Origin: an uncultured Eggerthellaceae bacterium
GTDB lineage: Bacteria; Actinomycetota; Coriobacteriia; Coriobacteriales; Eggerthellaceae
Length of the DNA stretch: 28,824 nt
NCBI GenBank assembly: GCA_949450265.1
Contig: CASTMW010000008.1
Location: 1-28,824, forward strand
Direction of reading: 5' to 3'
The position numbers and the translations under genes were made by a program. Positions 18,864 to 26,124 of this stretch are shown one piece after another. The notes below the pieces were generated by a model. It searched no databases, was not told where the DNA came from, and saw only the letters and a list, made by a program, of their open reading frames with translations. The stretch's first letter is position 1. The number at the start of each line of letters is the position of its first letter.

Positions 18864-20305
18864 CACGCGCGAGCGCCGCGCGCAGGGCAGCCTACGATGT
18901 GCTCGTGCAGGTGCGCACGCGCGATGCGTTCGTGCGCGAGGTGCTGCCCGGTGTGCTGGCGGCCTACGATCTGGGCGCGAGCGACCGCGCGTTCGCAACG
19001 CGTCTGGCCATCGGATGCGTGCAGATGCAGGGTAGCCTTGATGAAGTGCTGGACCGCGCCATGCGCAGCCCTCGTGATGCGAAGCCCAAGGTGCGCGATG
19101 CGTTGCGCGTGAGCACCTACGAGATGCTGTTCTTGGGACGCGAGCCCTATGCTGCGGTGGATCAAGGCGTGGAACTGGCAGCGTGGGTGGCACCGCGGGC
19201 GCGCGGGCTTGCCAATGCGGTCTTGCGCAAGGTGGTCACGTTGGCCGACGAGTTCCCGTTCGGTGACCCTTCCACCGACATCGCAGCTGCGGCGCGTCTT
19301 CATGGGTTTCCCCTGTGGTTGGCGCAGCGCTTCGAGGTGTGGCTTGGCTCTGCGGAAGCACGCCGCTTCATGGAGGTGAGCAACGAGCAGCCGCCGGTGT
19401 TCGCCAGCGTAAACGCCCTTCGCGCGACCGATCAAGAGGTCCACGGGAAACTTGAGAGCGTTGGGATCGGCTTCTCGTGGATCAGTGCTGTCTTGGGTGC
19501 GGGGACGGAAGGGCTCCGTTCAGAAGCTGCGCAGCCCTCACTTCGCCCTCCCGACCCCGCACGAGACGAGTCTGTCGTTCTTGATGGATTCACAATACGG
19601 GGGTGCTTGAAGCTGGATGATCCGGCCGATGTCGCGAACCCTGTGTTCCGGGAGCTGATCGCGTCAGGCGACGTTATCGTGGCCGATGCGGCGGCGCAAA
19701 CGGTTGCGGCCACGGTTGCTGAGCAGGCGAGTGCGTCTGTGCTCGATGCGTGCGCGGGGCGCGGCACGAAGGCGATCCTCATCCAAAGCGATGCGCAGCG
19801 CCTGCGCGGAGCTCAGATCGAGCGCTTCACCGCGATGGATAACGTGGCATCCAAGCGGCTGCCGTTCGAAGAGCATGCGAAGGCGTGCGGTGCGCACATC
19901 AGCGCGTACCTCGTGGTAGATGCCACCGATCTGAGCGCGACGCTTGGTGACGAGGCCTTCGACGCGGTGCTGATCGATGCACCCTGCACCGGCCTGGGCA
20001 CCCTGCGACGGCATCCGGAGATACGCGGGCGCATCACGCCTGACGAGCTTGAAGCGGCGGCGAAGCTGGATGATCGTCTGCTGGCAAGCGCTGCTGTGCA
20101 GGTAGCGCCGGGCGGTGTGCTCATCTACGCCACGTGCACCATCGCGCCGGGTGAGAACGAAGGCGCCATCGAGCGCTTCCTGAACACGCCTGCAGGTGCG
20201 CCCTTCGCGTTGGAACCTATCGCGGGCGCACCCTTCTTCGCGCCTTTGCTGACCTCTGGCGGATGCGATGCGCATTTCTGCGCCGTAATGCGGAAAAGGG
20301 CTTGA
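18860..20305 (+). CDS. rsmB: 16S rRNA m5C967 methyltransferase RsmB
   Basis: RsmB methylates C967 of 16S rRNA with S-adenosylmethionine. The 481-residue protein has the N-terminal NusB-like RNA-binding domain (about 1-140, with RAAYDVLVQVRTRDAFV), a linker, and the Rossmann methyltransferase domain with LDACAGRGTK near 295-304, DAPCTGLGTLRRHPEIRGR with Cys376, and ATCTI with catalytic Cys426. The odd part is residues about 209-247: codons there (TCA, CTT, CCT, CGA, ACA, ATA, CGG) are rare in the neighbouring genes, and the DNA at 19497-19562 is a long imperfect palindrome kept in frame. The reading frame is intact and all catalytic residues are present, so the enzyme is probably functional. 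Confidence 0.92.
   Translation: MTRASAARRAAYDVLVQVRTRDAFVREVLPGVLAAYDLGASDRAFATRLAIGCVQMQGSLDEVLDRAMRSPRDAKPKVRDALRVSTYEMLFLGREPYAAVDQGVELAAWVAPRARGLANAVLRKVVTLADEFPFGDPSTDIAAAARLHGFPLWLAQRFEVWLGSAEARRFMEVSNEQPPVFASVNALRATDQEVHGKLESVGIGFSWISAVLGAGTEGLRSEAAQPSLRPPDPARDESVVLDGFTIRGCLKLDDPADVANPVFRELIASGDVIVADAAAQTVAATVAEQASASVLDACAGRGTKAILIQSDAQRLRGAQIERFTAMDNVASKRLPFEEHAKACGAHISAYLVVDATDLSATLGDEAFDAVLIDAPCTGLGTLRRHPEIRGRITPDELEAAAKLDDRLLASAAVQVAPGGVLIYATCTIAPGENEGAIERFLNTPAGAPFALEPIAGAPFFAPLLTSGGCDAHFCAVMRKRA
19497..19562 (+). repeat. In-frame 66-bp palindromic element inside rsmB
   Basis: GTGCGGGG (19497-19504) and CCCCGCAC (19555-19562) are perfect complements. Going inward, 16 of the first 18 positions pair (mismatches only at 19505/19554 and 19509/19550), and the centre holds the palindrome GCTGCGCAGC (19526-19535). 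The length of 66 is a multiple of three and no stop codon is introduced. Codon use in and just after the element differs from the gene around it. This looks like an inserted palindromic repeat of the kind known in Rickettsia protein genes, but no second copy lies in this window, so a repeat family is an inference. Confidence 0.6.
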
Positions 20306-20332
20306 ACAACCAGCAGTCTGTTGTTTTACAAT
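20302..20332 (+). promoter_or_regulatory. Putative promoter/operator of the first XRE-cupin gene
   Basis: TTGAAC (20302-20307) and TACAAT (20327-20332) resemble -35 and -10 boxes with a long 19-base spacer. The inverted repeat AACAAC (20305-20310) / GTTGTT (20320-20325) lies between them, exactly where a repressor would block polymerase. The same repeat followed by TTT could alternatively be a weak terminator for rsmB. Confidence 0.45.
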
Positions 20333-20365
20333 CGGAGGCTCCAGAAAACCAAGGAGCAGATGACC

Positions 20366-20950
20366 ATGGAACCGAACATCAAAGAGGTCGCGGATCGCAT
20401 ACGGGCGCTTCGCGACGATATGGGATATACCGTCGAAGAGATGGCACTGGCCACCGGACGCAGCGCGCAGGAATACGAAGCGCAGGAATCGGGCACCGAA
20501 GACCTCTCGTTCACGTTCCTGTATAAGTGCGCCGACAAACTCGGCGTAGATGTGATCGAGCTTCTGACTGGCGAGAATCCGCACCTGACGGGCTATTCGC
20601 TGATGCGTGAGGGCGATGGGCTCGTCATCAAGCGCCGCGCGGGCTTCGAATACCTGCACAAGGCACCGCATTTCCGCCATAAGCTAGCCGAGCCGTTCCT
20701 GGTCACGGCGCCCTACCTGCCCGAAGCGCAGGATGCGCCCATCCATCTTTCGTACCACGAAGGGCAGGAGATCGACTACGTCATATCGGGGCATCTTCGC
20801 TTCGCCTATGAGGACCACGTCGAAGAGGTGGGGCCGGGGGATCTGCTCATGTACGACTCTGGCCGCGGGCATGGCATGATCGCCATCCACGGCGAGCCGT
20901 GCACGTTTCTGGCCATCGTCTTGAAGCCGCAGGATCAGTGCATTAGGTAG
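20366..20950 (+). CDS. XRE-family regulator with C-terminal cupin domain (copy A)
   Basis: This is a predicted DNA-binding regulator. The 194-residue protein has an N-terminal helix-turn-helix of the XRE/Cro type (about residues 4-65, KEVADRIRALRDDMGYTVEE) and a C-terminal double-stranded beta-helix cupin (about 105-190, with YHEGQEIDYVISGHLRF and GPGDLLMYDSGRGH). In this architecture the cupin usually senses a small molecule. I prefer ATG at 20366, nine bases after AAGGAG; the ATG at 20360 is too close to it. It is followed by an acyl-CoA ligase gene and is a paralog of the protein at 25531-26106, which stands before another ligase. The likely role is control of the adjacent ligase, and of itself through the repeat at 20305-20325; the ligand is unknown. 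Confidence 0.85.
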   Translation: MEPNIKEVADRIRALRDDMGYTVEEMALATGRSAQEYEAQESGTEDLSFTFLYKCADKLGVDVIELLTGENPHLTGYSLMREGDGLVIKRRAGFEYLHKAPHFRHKLAEPFLVTAPYLPEAQDAPIHLSYHEGQEIDYVISGHLRFAYEDHVEEVGPGDLLMYDSGRGHGMIAIHGEPCTFLAIVLKPQDQCIR

Positions 20951-20978
20951 GTGCGCGTCCGCGCGGGCGTTGCACCTA
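20948..20978 (+). promoter_or_regulatory. Inverted repeat between regulator A and ligase A
   Basis: TAGGTGC (20948-20954) and GCACCTA (20972-20978) form a perfect 7-bp stem around a GC-rich 17-base loop. The left arm includes the stop codon of the regulator. There is no T run after it, so it is a poor intrinsic terminator; it may be an operator or an mRNA processing or stability hairpin. The rest of the 73-base gap shows no clear promoter. Confidence 0.4.
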
Positions 20979-21023
20979 AAACCTACGCTGCAAGCACGAT
21001 CCAAGACGATGGAGGCAATCGAG

Positions 21024-22799
21024 ATGAGGAACATCAACCTTCGCTACGTGAATGAGGAATACGACGACAATGGGCTTCTGACGAAGTTCGAGCTACATTG
21101 CGATCCGGATTACAACTTCGCCTACGATGTAGTCGATGATATCGCGGTGAACGATCCAGATCGACGCGCCATGGTGTGGTGCAATCCGGAAGGCGAAGAG
21201 CATGTGTTCACCTTCGCGGACATGAAGCGATGGTCGGACAAGACAGCGAACTTCCTGGCCGAGCAGGGCATCGGTCGGGGTGACAAGGTGCTCGTGGTGC
21301 TCAGGCGCCATTACCAGTTCTGGTTCGTGGCGCTGGCGCTGGCGAAGCTGGGCGCGGTGAAGGTGCCCGCCACGTTCATGCTGAAAGAGCACGATATGAG
21401 CTACCGTTTGAACGGCGCGGGCATCAAGGCCATCATCGCCACCAGCGCCGGAGAGGTGGCCGATGTGGTGGATGCAGTGGTGGCGGAATGCCCGACCGTG
21501 CAGACGCTGATCATGGTGAACCCGGCGGGCGCGGGCCTGACCGAGCGCGACGAGCATGGGAACCTGCTCGACGGTGGCCAAGGGTTCGGCGCGGCGCTAT
21601 CGGGGGAAGCGGGCATCTGCGCGCTGTCTGTCGAACGTGCAGGATGGGTCGACTTCAATGCTGGGGTGCGCGCGGCCTCCGATGCCTTCGCTCGACATGA
21701 GACGCTTGCCGCTGAGCCCATGCTGTTGTACTTCTCCTCGGGCACCTCGGGCAATCCCAAGATGGTCATGCACGACAGCCTCTATTCGCTGGGGCATCTG
21801 ATGACGGCCAAGCACTGGCACAACGTGCGTCCCGATGGCCTTCATTTCACCATCGCCGATACGGGGTGGGGAAAGGCGGTATGGGGCAAGCTGTATGGAC
21901 AGTGGCTCATGGAAGCGGCCGTGCTCACCTACGATTTCGACCGGTTCCACGCCAGCGAGATACTGGATCTGATCGGACGCTATGGCGTGACCACGTTCTG
22001 CGCGCCGCCCACGATGTATCGCATGATGATGCAGGAGGATCTGGGGGCCTACGACCTGTCCAGCCTGGAATACTCGACCACGGCAGGCGAAGCGCTCAAC
22101 CCCGACCTGTTCGACTTCTGGAAAGAGAACACGGGGCTGACCATCTTCGAGGGCTTCGGGCAGACCGAAACGCCGCTCACTATCGGCAATCTGACGAATT
22201 CGACGCCGCGGCCCGGTTCCATGGGCAAGCCGGTGCCGCTCTACGAAGTGGCCATCCTGCGCGAGGACGGCACGGCATGCGCGACCGGCGAGACGGGTGA
22301 GATCTGCATCCGCATCGATCCGCATCCGGCGGGCATCATGATGGAGTACTACCGGGATGCGGACAAGACTGCGGCCACCATGCATGACGGGTGGTACCAC
22401 ACCGGCGACACCGCCTGGGCTGACGAGGATGGGTACTACTGGTATGTGGGGCGCAACGACGACGTGATCAAATCGAGCGGCTACCGCATCGGACCCTTCG
22501 AGATAGAGAGCGTGATGCTGGAGCATCCGGCGGTGCGCGAGGTGGCGGTCACTGGCGTGCCCGACGAACTGCGCGGCATGGCGGTGAAGGCGACCGTGGT
22601 GCTGGCGGAGGGCTTTGCAGGATCGGACGAGCTGACGCGCGAGCTGCAGGAGTGGGTGAAGCGCGAGACGGCCCCGTACAAGTATCCGCGCATCATCGAA
22701 TATACCGTGGAGCTTCCGCGCACCGTCAACGGCAAGATACGGCGCGTTGCCATACGAGAAGCCGACCAGCGCCAGACGGTTCCGGAAGGCTTGGTATAA
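21024..22799 (+). CDS. AMP-forming acyl-CoA synthetase, ACSM-like (copy A)
   Basis: The enzyme should activate a carboxylic acid with ATP and CoA, releasing AMP and pyrophosphate. The 591-residue protein has the ANL superfamily series: phosphate-binding LLYFSSGTSGNPKMVMHD (about 236-252), the acyl-pocket region TTFCAPPTMYRM, EGFGQTETP, the hinge region YHTGDTAWADEDGYYWYVGRNDDVIKSSGYRIGPFEIES, and the catalytic Lys571 in NGKIRR. The C-terminus resembles the medium-chain (ACSM) branch more than acetyl-CoA synthetase. I chose ATG 21024 because GGAGG lies eight bases upstream; ATG 21009 would overlap that site. It follows regulator A and precedes the oxidoreductase operon. The substrate cannot be read from the sequence; short branched or aryl acids fit the context. 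Confidence 0.88.
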   Translation: MRNINLRYVNEEYDDNGLLTKFELHCDPDYNFAYDVVDDIAVNDPDRRAMVWCNPEGEEHVFTFADMKRWSDKTANFLAEQGIGRGDKVLVVLRRHYQFWFVALALAKLGAVKVPATFMLKEHDMSYRLNGAGIKAIIATSAGEVADVVDAVVAECPTVQTLIMVNPAGAGLTERDEHGNLLDGGQGFGAALSGEAGICALSVERAGWVDFNAGVRAASDAFARHETLAAEPMLLYFSSGTSGNPKMVMHDSLYSLGHLMTAKHWHNVRPDGLHFTIADTGWGKAVWGKLYGQWLMEAAVLTYDFDRFHASEILDLIGRYGVTTFCAPPTMYRMMMQEDLGAYDLSSLEYSTTAGEALNPDLFDFWKENTGLTIFEGFGQTETPLTIGNLTNSTPRPGSMGKPVPLYEVAILREDGTACATGETGEICIRIDPHPAGIMMEYYRDADKTAATMHDGWYHTGDTAWADEDGYYWYVGRNDDVIKSSGYRIGPFEIESVMLEHPAVREVAVTGVPDELRGMAVKATVVLAEGFAGSDELTRELQEWVKRETAPYKYPRIIEYTVELPRTVNGKIRRVAIREADQRQTVPEGLV

Positions 22800-22800
22800 T
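22792..22800 (+). promoter_or_regulatory. Putative extended -10 promoter before the oxidoreductase operon
   Basis: TGGTATAAT is a perfect TGnTATAAT extended -10 box. It overlaps the stop codon of ligase A. Transcription would begin near 22807 and run straight into the hairpin at 22823-22855. Confidence 0.5.
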
Positions 22801-22822
22801 CTCCAAGCATAAGGCAGCTTTG

Positions 22823-22861
22823 AGCGGGCCGCGGCTTTGATGAGCGCGGCTCGCTTTTATT
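22823..22861 (+). terminator. Intrinsic terminator or attenuator before the oxidoreductase operon
   Basis: AGCGGGCCGCG (22823-22833) pairs with CGCGGCTCGCT (22845-22855), 11 pairs with one G-T, and is followed by the T-rich TTTATT. It can end the ligase A transcript. Because a strong -10 box lies just upstream, it might also attenuate transcription entering the operon downstream. Confidence 0.8.
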
Positions 22862-22880
22862 AAGGACGAGGGAGTCAGCC

Positions 22881-23102
22881 TTGAAGGGTAGAGTTGAGAT
22901 CGACGAGGGCTTCTGCAAAGGATGCGGCATCTGCGTGAATGTGTGCCCGCAGCGCATCCTTGAGCTGGATGCCGATACGATAACACCGAAGGGGTACCAT
23001 CCGGCCCAGTGTACCGACGAGGATGCGTGCACGGGCTGCGCCACCTGTGCGCTGATGTGCCCTGATGTGGCCATCACGGTATATCGGGAGGTGCGACCAT
23101 GA
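22881..23102 (+). CDS. 2-oxoacid:ferredoxin oxidoreductase, delta (ferredoxin) subunit
   Basis: This 73-residue protein carries two [4Fe-4S] clusters that pass electrons between the catalytic subunits and ferredoxin. The ligands are complete: Cys12, 15, 18, 22 and Cys50, 53, 56, 60, each set in CxxCxxCxxxCP form. It is the small delta-type subunit found with KorA/VorB-type enzymes. Its start is TTG at 22881, with AGGGAG about seven bases upstream; no ATG is available before the first Cys set. Its stop overlaps the ATG of the alpha subunit gene by four bases. It is the first gene of a tightly packed operon. Confidence 0.92.
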   Translation: MKGRVEIDEGFCKGCGICVNVCPQRILELDADTITPKGYHPAQCTDEDACTGCATCALMCPDVAITVYREVRP

Positions 23103-24172
23103 GCGAGAAGGTCCTGATGAAGGGCAACGAGGCGCTGGCCGAGGCAGCCATGCGCGCGGGGTGCCGCTATTTCTTCGGGTATCCCATCACGCCGCAGACC
23201 GAACTGGCGGCCTACATGAGCAAGCATCTGCCGAAGCACGGTGGTACCTATTTGCAGGCAGAGAGCGAAGTGTCGGCCATCAACATGGTGTATGGCGCGG
23301 CGGCGTGCGGTGTGCGCACCATGACCTCGTCGTCCAGTCCGGGCGTGTCGCTCAAGACGGAGGGCATCTCGTATTTGGCAGGCGCCGATCTGCCTGCGGT
23401 CATCATCAATGTGCAGCGTGGTGGCCCGGGGCTGGGCAGTATCCAGCCTTCGCAGAGCGACTATTGGCAGGCCACGCGCGCCATGGGGCACGGTGACTTC
23501 TTCCTGCCCGTCTTCGCACCATCCACCGTGCAGGAGATGGCCGATCTGGTCTACGAGGCGTTCGACGTGGCCGATCGGTACCGCACGCCGGTGGTCATCC
23601 TGGCCGACGGCATGCTGGGCCAGATGATGGAACCGGTGGTCATGCCGGAGGAACGGGCGCTGGAGGACCTGCCAGCCAAGCCGTGGGCGACCGACGGGCA
23701 TAGAGGAGCGCGCCCGCATAACGTGGTGAACTCTCTGTTCTTGGATGCGCAGCAGCTCTACGAGAAGAACGTGGAGCGCTTCGAGCGCTACGAGCAGATT
23801 GCGCGCGACGAAGTGCGCGTCGAAGAGTATCTGACCGACGATGCCGACATCGTGGTGGTGGCGTTCGGGGCAGCTGCCCGCATCGCGCGCAGCGCGGTGA
23901 ACGATGCGCGCGCCAAGGGCATCAAGGTGGGCCTGATCCGTCCCATCACGCTGTGGCCGTATCCTTCCGAGGCCATCCGCGCCTGCGATGCGAAGGCGTA
24001 TCTGGTGGTGGAGATGAACATGGGCCAGATGGTGGAGGATGTGCGCCTGGCGGTGAACGGGCAGGCGCCCGTCGAGTTCTTCGGACGCGCAGGTGGTGTG
24101 ATACCGCGCCCCGATGAGGTGCTCGCCTGCATCGAAGAGCTGGCTCGGAAGGAGGTGGTGTCGCATGGCTGA
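23099..24172 (+). CDS. vorB: 2-oxoacid:ferredoxin oxidoreductase, alpha subunit (VorB-like)
   Basis: This is the large catalytic subunit that, with the beta subunit, converts a 2-oxoacid and CoA to acyl-CoA and CO2, reducing ferredoxin, or the reverse. The 357-residue protein shows FFGYPITPQTELAAYMSK, QAESEVSAINMVYGAAACG, TMTSSSSPGVSLKTEGISYL and NVQRGGPGLGSIQPSQSD, all typical of the VorB/KorA alpha family. The closest named type I recognise is the 3-methyl-2-oxobutanoate (2-oxoisovalerate) enzyme, but 2-oxoglutarate and arylpyruvate enzymes are close relatives, so the substrate is uncertain. It overlaps the delta gene by four bases and the beta gene by eight. Confidence 0.92.
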   Translation: MSEKVLMKGNEALAEAAMRAGCRYFFGYPITPQTELAAYMSKHLPKHGGTYLQAESEVSAINMVYGAAACGVRTMTSSSSPGVSLKTEGISYLAGADLPAVIINVQRGGPGLGSIQPSQSDYWQATRAMGHGDFFLPVFAPSTVQEMADLVYEAFDVADRYRTPVVILADGMLGQMMEPVVMPEERALEDLPAKPWATDGHRGARPHNVVNSLFLDAQQLYEKNVERFERYEQIARDEVRVEEYLTDDADIVVVAFGAAARIARSAVNDARAKGIKVGLIRPITLWPYPSEAIRACDAKAYLVVEMNMGQMVEDVRLAVNGQAPVEFFGRAGGVIPRPDEVLACIEELARKEVVSHG

Positions 24173-24998
24173 GATGGAATGCGTCTTTAAGCGAACCGAA
24201 TCGTTGTTGCCGGTGGTGACCAATTACTGCCCGGGCTGCACCCACGGCATCGTGGAACGCCTGGTGGCGGAGTGTATCGACGAGATGGGCATGGGCGGCC
24301 AGACCATCGCGGTGGTCCCGGTGGGCTGCTCGGTCATGGCCTACGATTTCTTCGGCTGCGATGCCATCGAAGCGGCGCATGGACGTGCGCCTGCGGTGGC
24401 CACGGCGGCCAAGCGCGTGTTCCCTGATCATCTGGTGTTCGCCTACCAAGGCGATGGCGACCTGGCCTCCATCGGCATGGCTGAGACCATCCATGCGGCC
24501 ACGCGCGGCGAGAACATCACCGTCATCTTCATCAACAACGCCATCTACGGCATGACCGGGGGTCAGATGGCACCCACGAGCCTTCCGAACCAGGTCACGC
24601 AGACCTCGCCCTATGGCCGCAACCCTGCCTATGCGGGGTATCCCATCCGCGTGTGCGAGCTGCTCTCGTCGCTGGATGGCGTGGCATACCTTGAACGCGT
24701 AACCGTGGATTCGCCGAAGAACGTACGCCGTGCGAAGAAGGCCATCGCGCGTGCGTTCCAGAACCAGGCCGACAAGATCGGCTATTCACTCGTGGAAGTG
24801 GTTTCCACCTGCCCCACCAACTGGGGCATGGATCCGCAGCAGGCCTTCGCGTGGATGCGCGAAAACATGCTGCCGTACTACCCGCTGGGCGTGTACAAGG
24901 ACGTGGTGGCCGATGGATATGCGAACGTGGCCGAAGCAGCCACGGCCCGTGCAGCGGCGTGCCCTCTGGTGTCGGTTTCCAAGGAGGATGATCGCTGA
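24165..24998 (+). CDS. 2-oxoacid:ferredoxin oxidoreductase, beta (TPP-binding) subunit
   Basis: This subunit binds thiamine pyrophosphate and magnesium. The 277-residue protein has YCPGCTHGIVERLV (Cys22 and Cys25), the thiamine-binding stretch GDGDLASIGMAETIHAA ending in NNAIYGMTGGQMAPTS, and FVNC-type ends replaced by STCPTNWGMDPQQA, as in KorB/VorA-type proteins. ATG at 24165 follows GGAGGTGG; the frame is open further up inside the alpha gene but without a ribosome-binding site. Its stop shares one base with the ATG of the gamma gene. The enzyme works in the cytoplasm with the delta, alpha and gamma subunits. Confidence 0.92.
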   Translation: MAEMECVFKRTESLLPVVTNYCPGCTHGIVERLVAECIDEMGMGGQTIAVVPVGCSVMAYDFFGCDAIEAAHGRAPAVATAAKRVFPDHLVFAYQGDGDLASIGMAETIHAATRGENITVIFINNAIYGMTGGQMAPTSLPNQVTQTSPYGRNPAYAGYPIRVCELLSSLDGVAYLERVTVDSPKNVRRAKKAIARAFQNQADKIGYSLVEVVSTCPTNWGMDPQQAFAWMRENMLPYYPLGVYKDVVADGYANVAEAATARAAACPLVSVSKEDDR

Positions 24999-25534
24999 TG
25001 GCGCAACAGATGCAAGCGGTGCTGGCCGGATTCGGCGGCCAGGGAACGCTCTTCGCGGGCAAGGTCATCGCGTATGCGGGCCTGATCGAGGACCGGCATG
25101 TGTCGTGGTTTCCCTCCTATGGTCCCGAGATGCGTGGTGGTACCGCCAACTGCTCGGTGACGGTGTCCGATGAGCCTATCGGCAGCCCGCTGGTCACCGA
25201 GCCCGATGTGGTCATCGCCATGAACCAGCCTTCCTATGATAAGTTCGTTGAAGAGGCGCGTGCAGGTGCCGTCGTGGTCTTCGACAGCGATCTGGTGACG
25301 CCTGAGGATGTGCGCACCGATGTGGAGAAGGTGGGCATCCCGGCAGCAAGGATCGCGCAAGAGGCCAAGATGGACAAGCTGGCGAACATCGTGCTTTTGG
25401 GCAAGCTGTGGGACAAGACGCGCTTTTGCGAACGTGCGACGTTGGATGCGGCCATCTGCAAGTGCGTGCCGTCGACCAAGCCGCAACTGATCGAGATGAA
25501 CGAGCGCGCGATCGAGATGGGGATAGACGCATGA
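24998..25534 (+). CDS. 2-oxoacid:ferredoxin oxidoreductase, gamma subunit
   Basis: This 178-residue protein is the gamma (KorC-type) subunit that probably binds CoA. It begins with the glycine-rich AGFGGQGTLFAGKVIAYAG and contains FPSYGPEMRGGTANCSVTVS and VVIAMNQPSYDKF, all family hallmarks. GAAGLWDKT-like C-terminal helices (GKLWDKTRFCERATLDAAI) follow. Its start overlaps the beta stop and its own stop overlaps the ATG of the second XRE-cupin gene by four bases, so the regulator is translated as part of the oxidoreductase operon. Confidence 0.92.
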   Translation: MAQQMQAVLAGFGGQGTLFAGKVIAYAGLIEDRHVSWFPSYGPEMRGGTANCSVTVSDEPIGSPLVTEPDVVIAMNQPSYDKFVEEARAGAVVVFDSDLVTPEDVRTDVEKVGIPAARIAQEAKMDKLANIVLLGKLWDKTRFCERATLDAAICKCVPSTKPQLIEMNERAIEMGIDA

Positions 25535-26106
25535 CGACGAACGAGGGCACCACCGCGATGGACACCGATCTGAAGGATCTCGCCGAGCGTATTCGCGGTC
25601 TGCGCGAGGCCTGCGATGTGTCCGTTGAGGACATGGCGGCCAACCTGGGCGTACCGCTTGACACTTACGAGCAGTGGGAGGTCGCGAACGATGTGCCCAT
25701 CTCGGCCATCTATCATATGGCGCGCATGTTCAACGTGGACATGAGCGAGATACTGACGGGCACCTCGGCCAAGCTGGATACCTATCATGTGGTGCGCCGG
25801 GGCGAAGGGCGCGTGGTCGATCGCCATCCGGGCTACCATTTCGAGGACATGGCCTGGCGGTACCGCAACAAGATTATGCAGCCGCTCGTGGTGATCCTGG
25901 AGCCAGGGGATGCAACGGTGGAGCTGATCTCGCACAAGGGCCAGGAGTTCAACTTCGTCATCGAGGGTACCGTTATCATCACTGTGGGCGACAAGGAGTT
26001 CGCACTGAATGCGTGGGACAGCATCTATTTCAATGCAGAGATACCGCATGGGCAGCGTTGCGGCGGTGATGCAACGGCGAAGTTCGTGACGATAATCGCC
26101 GAGTAG
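25531..26106 (+). CDS. XRE-family regulator with C-terminal cupin domain (copy B)
   Basis: A paralog of the regulator at 20366-20950. The 191-residue protein has an N-terminal XRE helix-turn-helix (about residues 10-75, LKDLAERIRGLREACDVSVED) and a C-terminal cupin (about 115-188, with SHKGQEFNFVIEGTVIITVG and NAEIPHGQRC). I take ATG 25531, which overlaps the gamma stop; ATG 25558 is an alternative that would remove nine residues before the helix-turn-helix. It is followed after 18 bases by a second acyl-CoA ligase. Its likely role is sensing a substrate or product of this pathway and controlling the operon that contains it. The ligand is unknown; the two copies differ enough in the cupin to sense different molecules. 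Confidence 0.85.
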   Translation: MTTNEGTTAMDTDLKDLAERIRGLREACDVSVEDMAANLGVPLDTYEQWEVANDVPISAIYHMARMFNVDMSEILTGTSAKLDTYHVVRRGEGRVVDRHPGYHFEDMAWRYRNKIMQPLVVILEPGDATVELISHKGQEFNFVIEGTVIITVGDKEFALNAWDSIYFNAEIPHGQRCGGDATAKFVTIIAE

Positions 26107-26124
26107 GACAACGGGCAGGAAACG

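Noticed and set aside
20305..20328. Intrinsic terminator for rsmB
   Set aside because: AACAAC/GTTGTT followed by T could form a hairpin, but the stem is short and AT-rich and it lies neatly between promoter boxes, so an operator reading was preferred without excluding the other.
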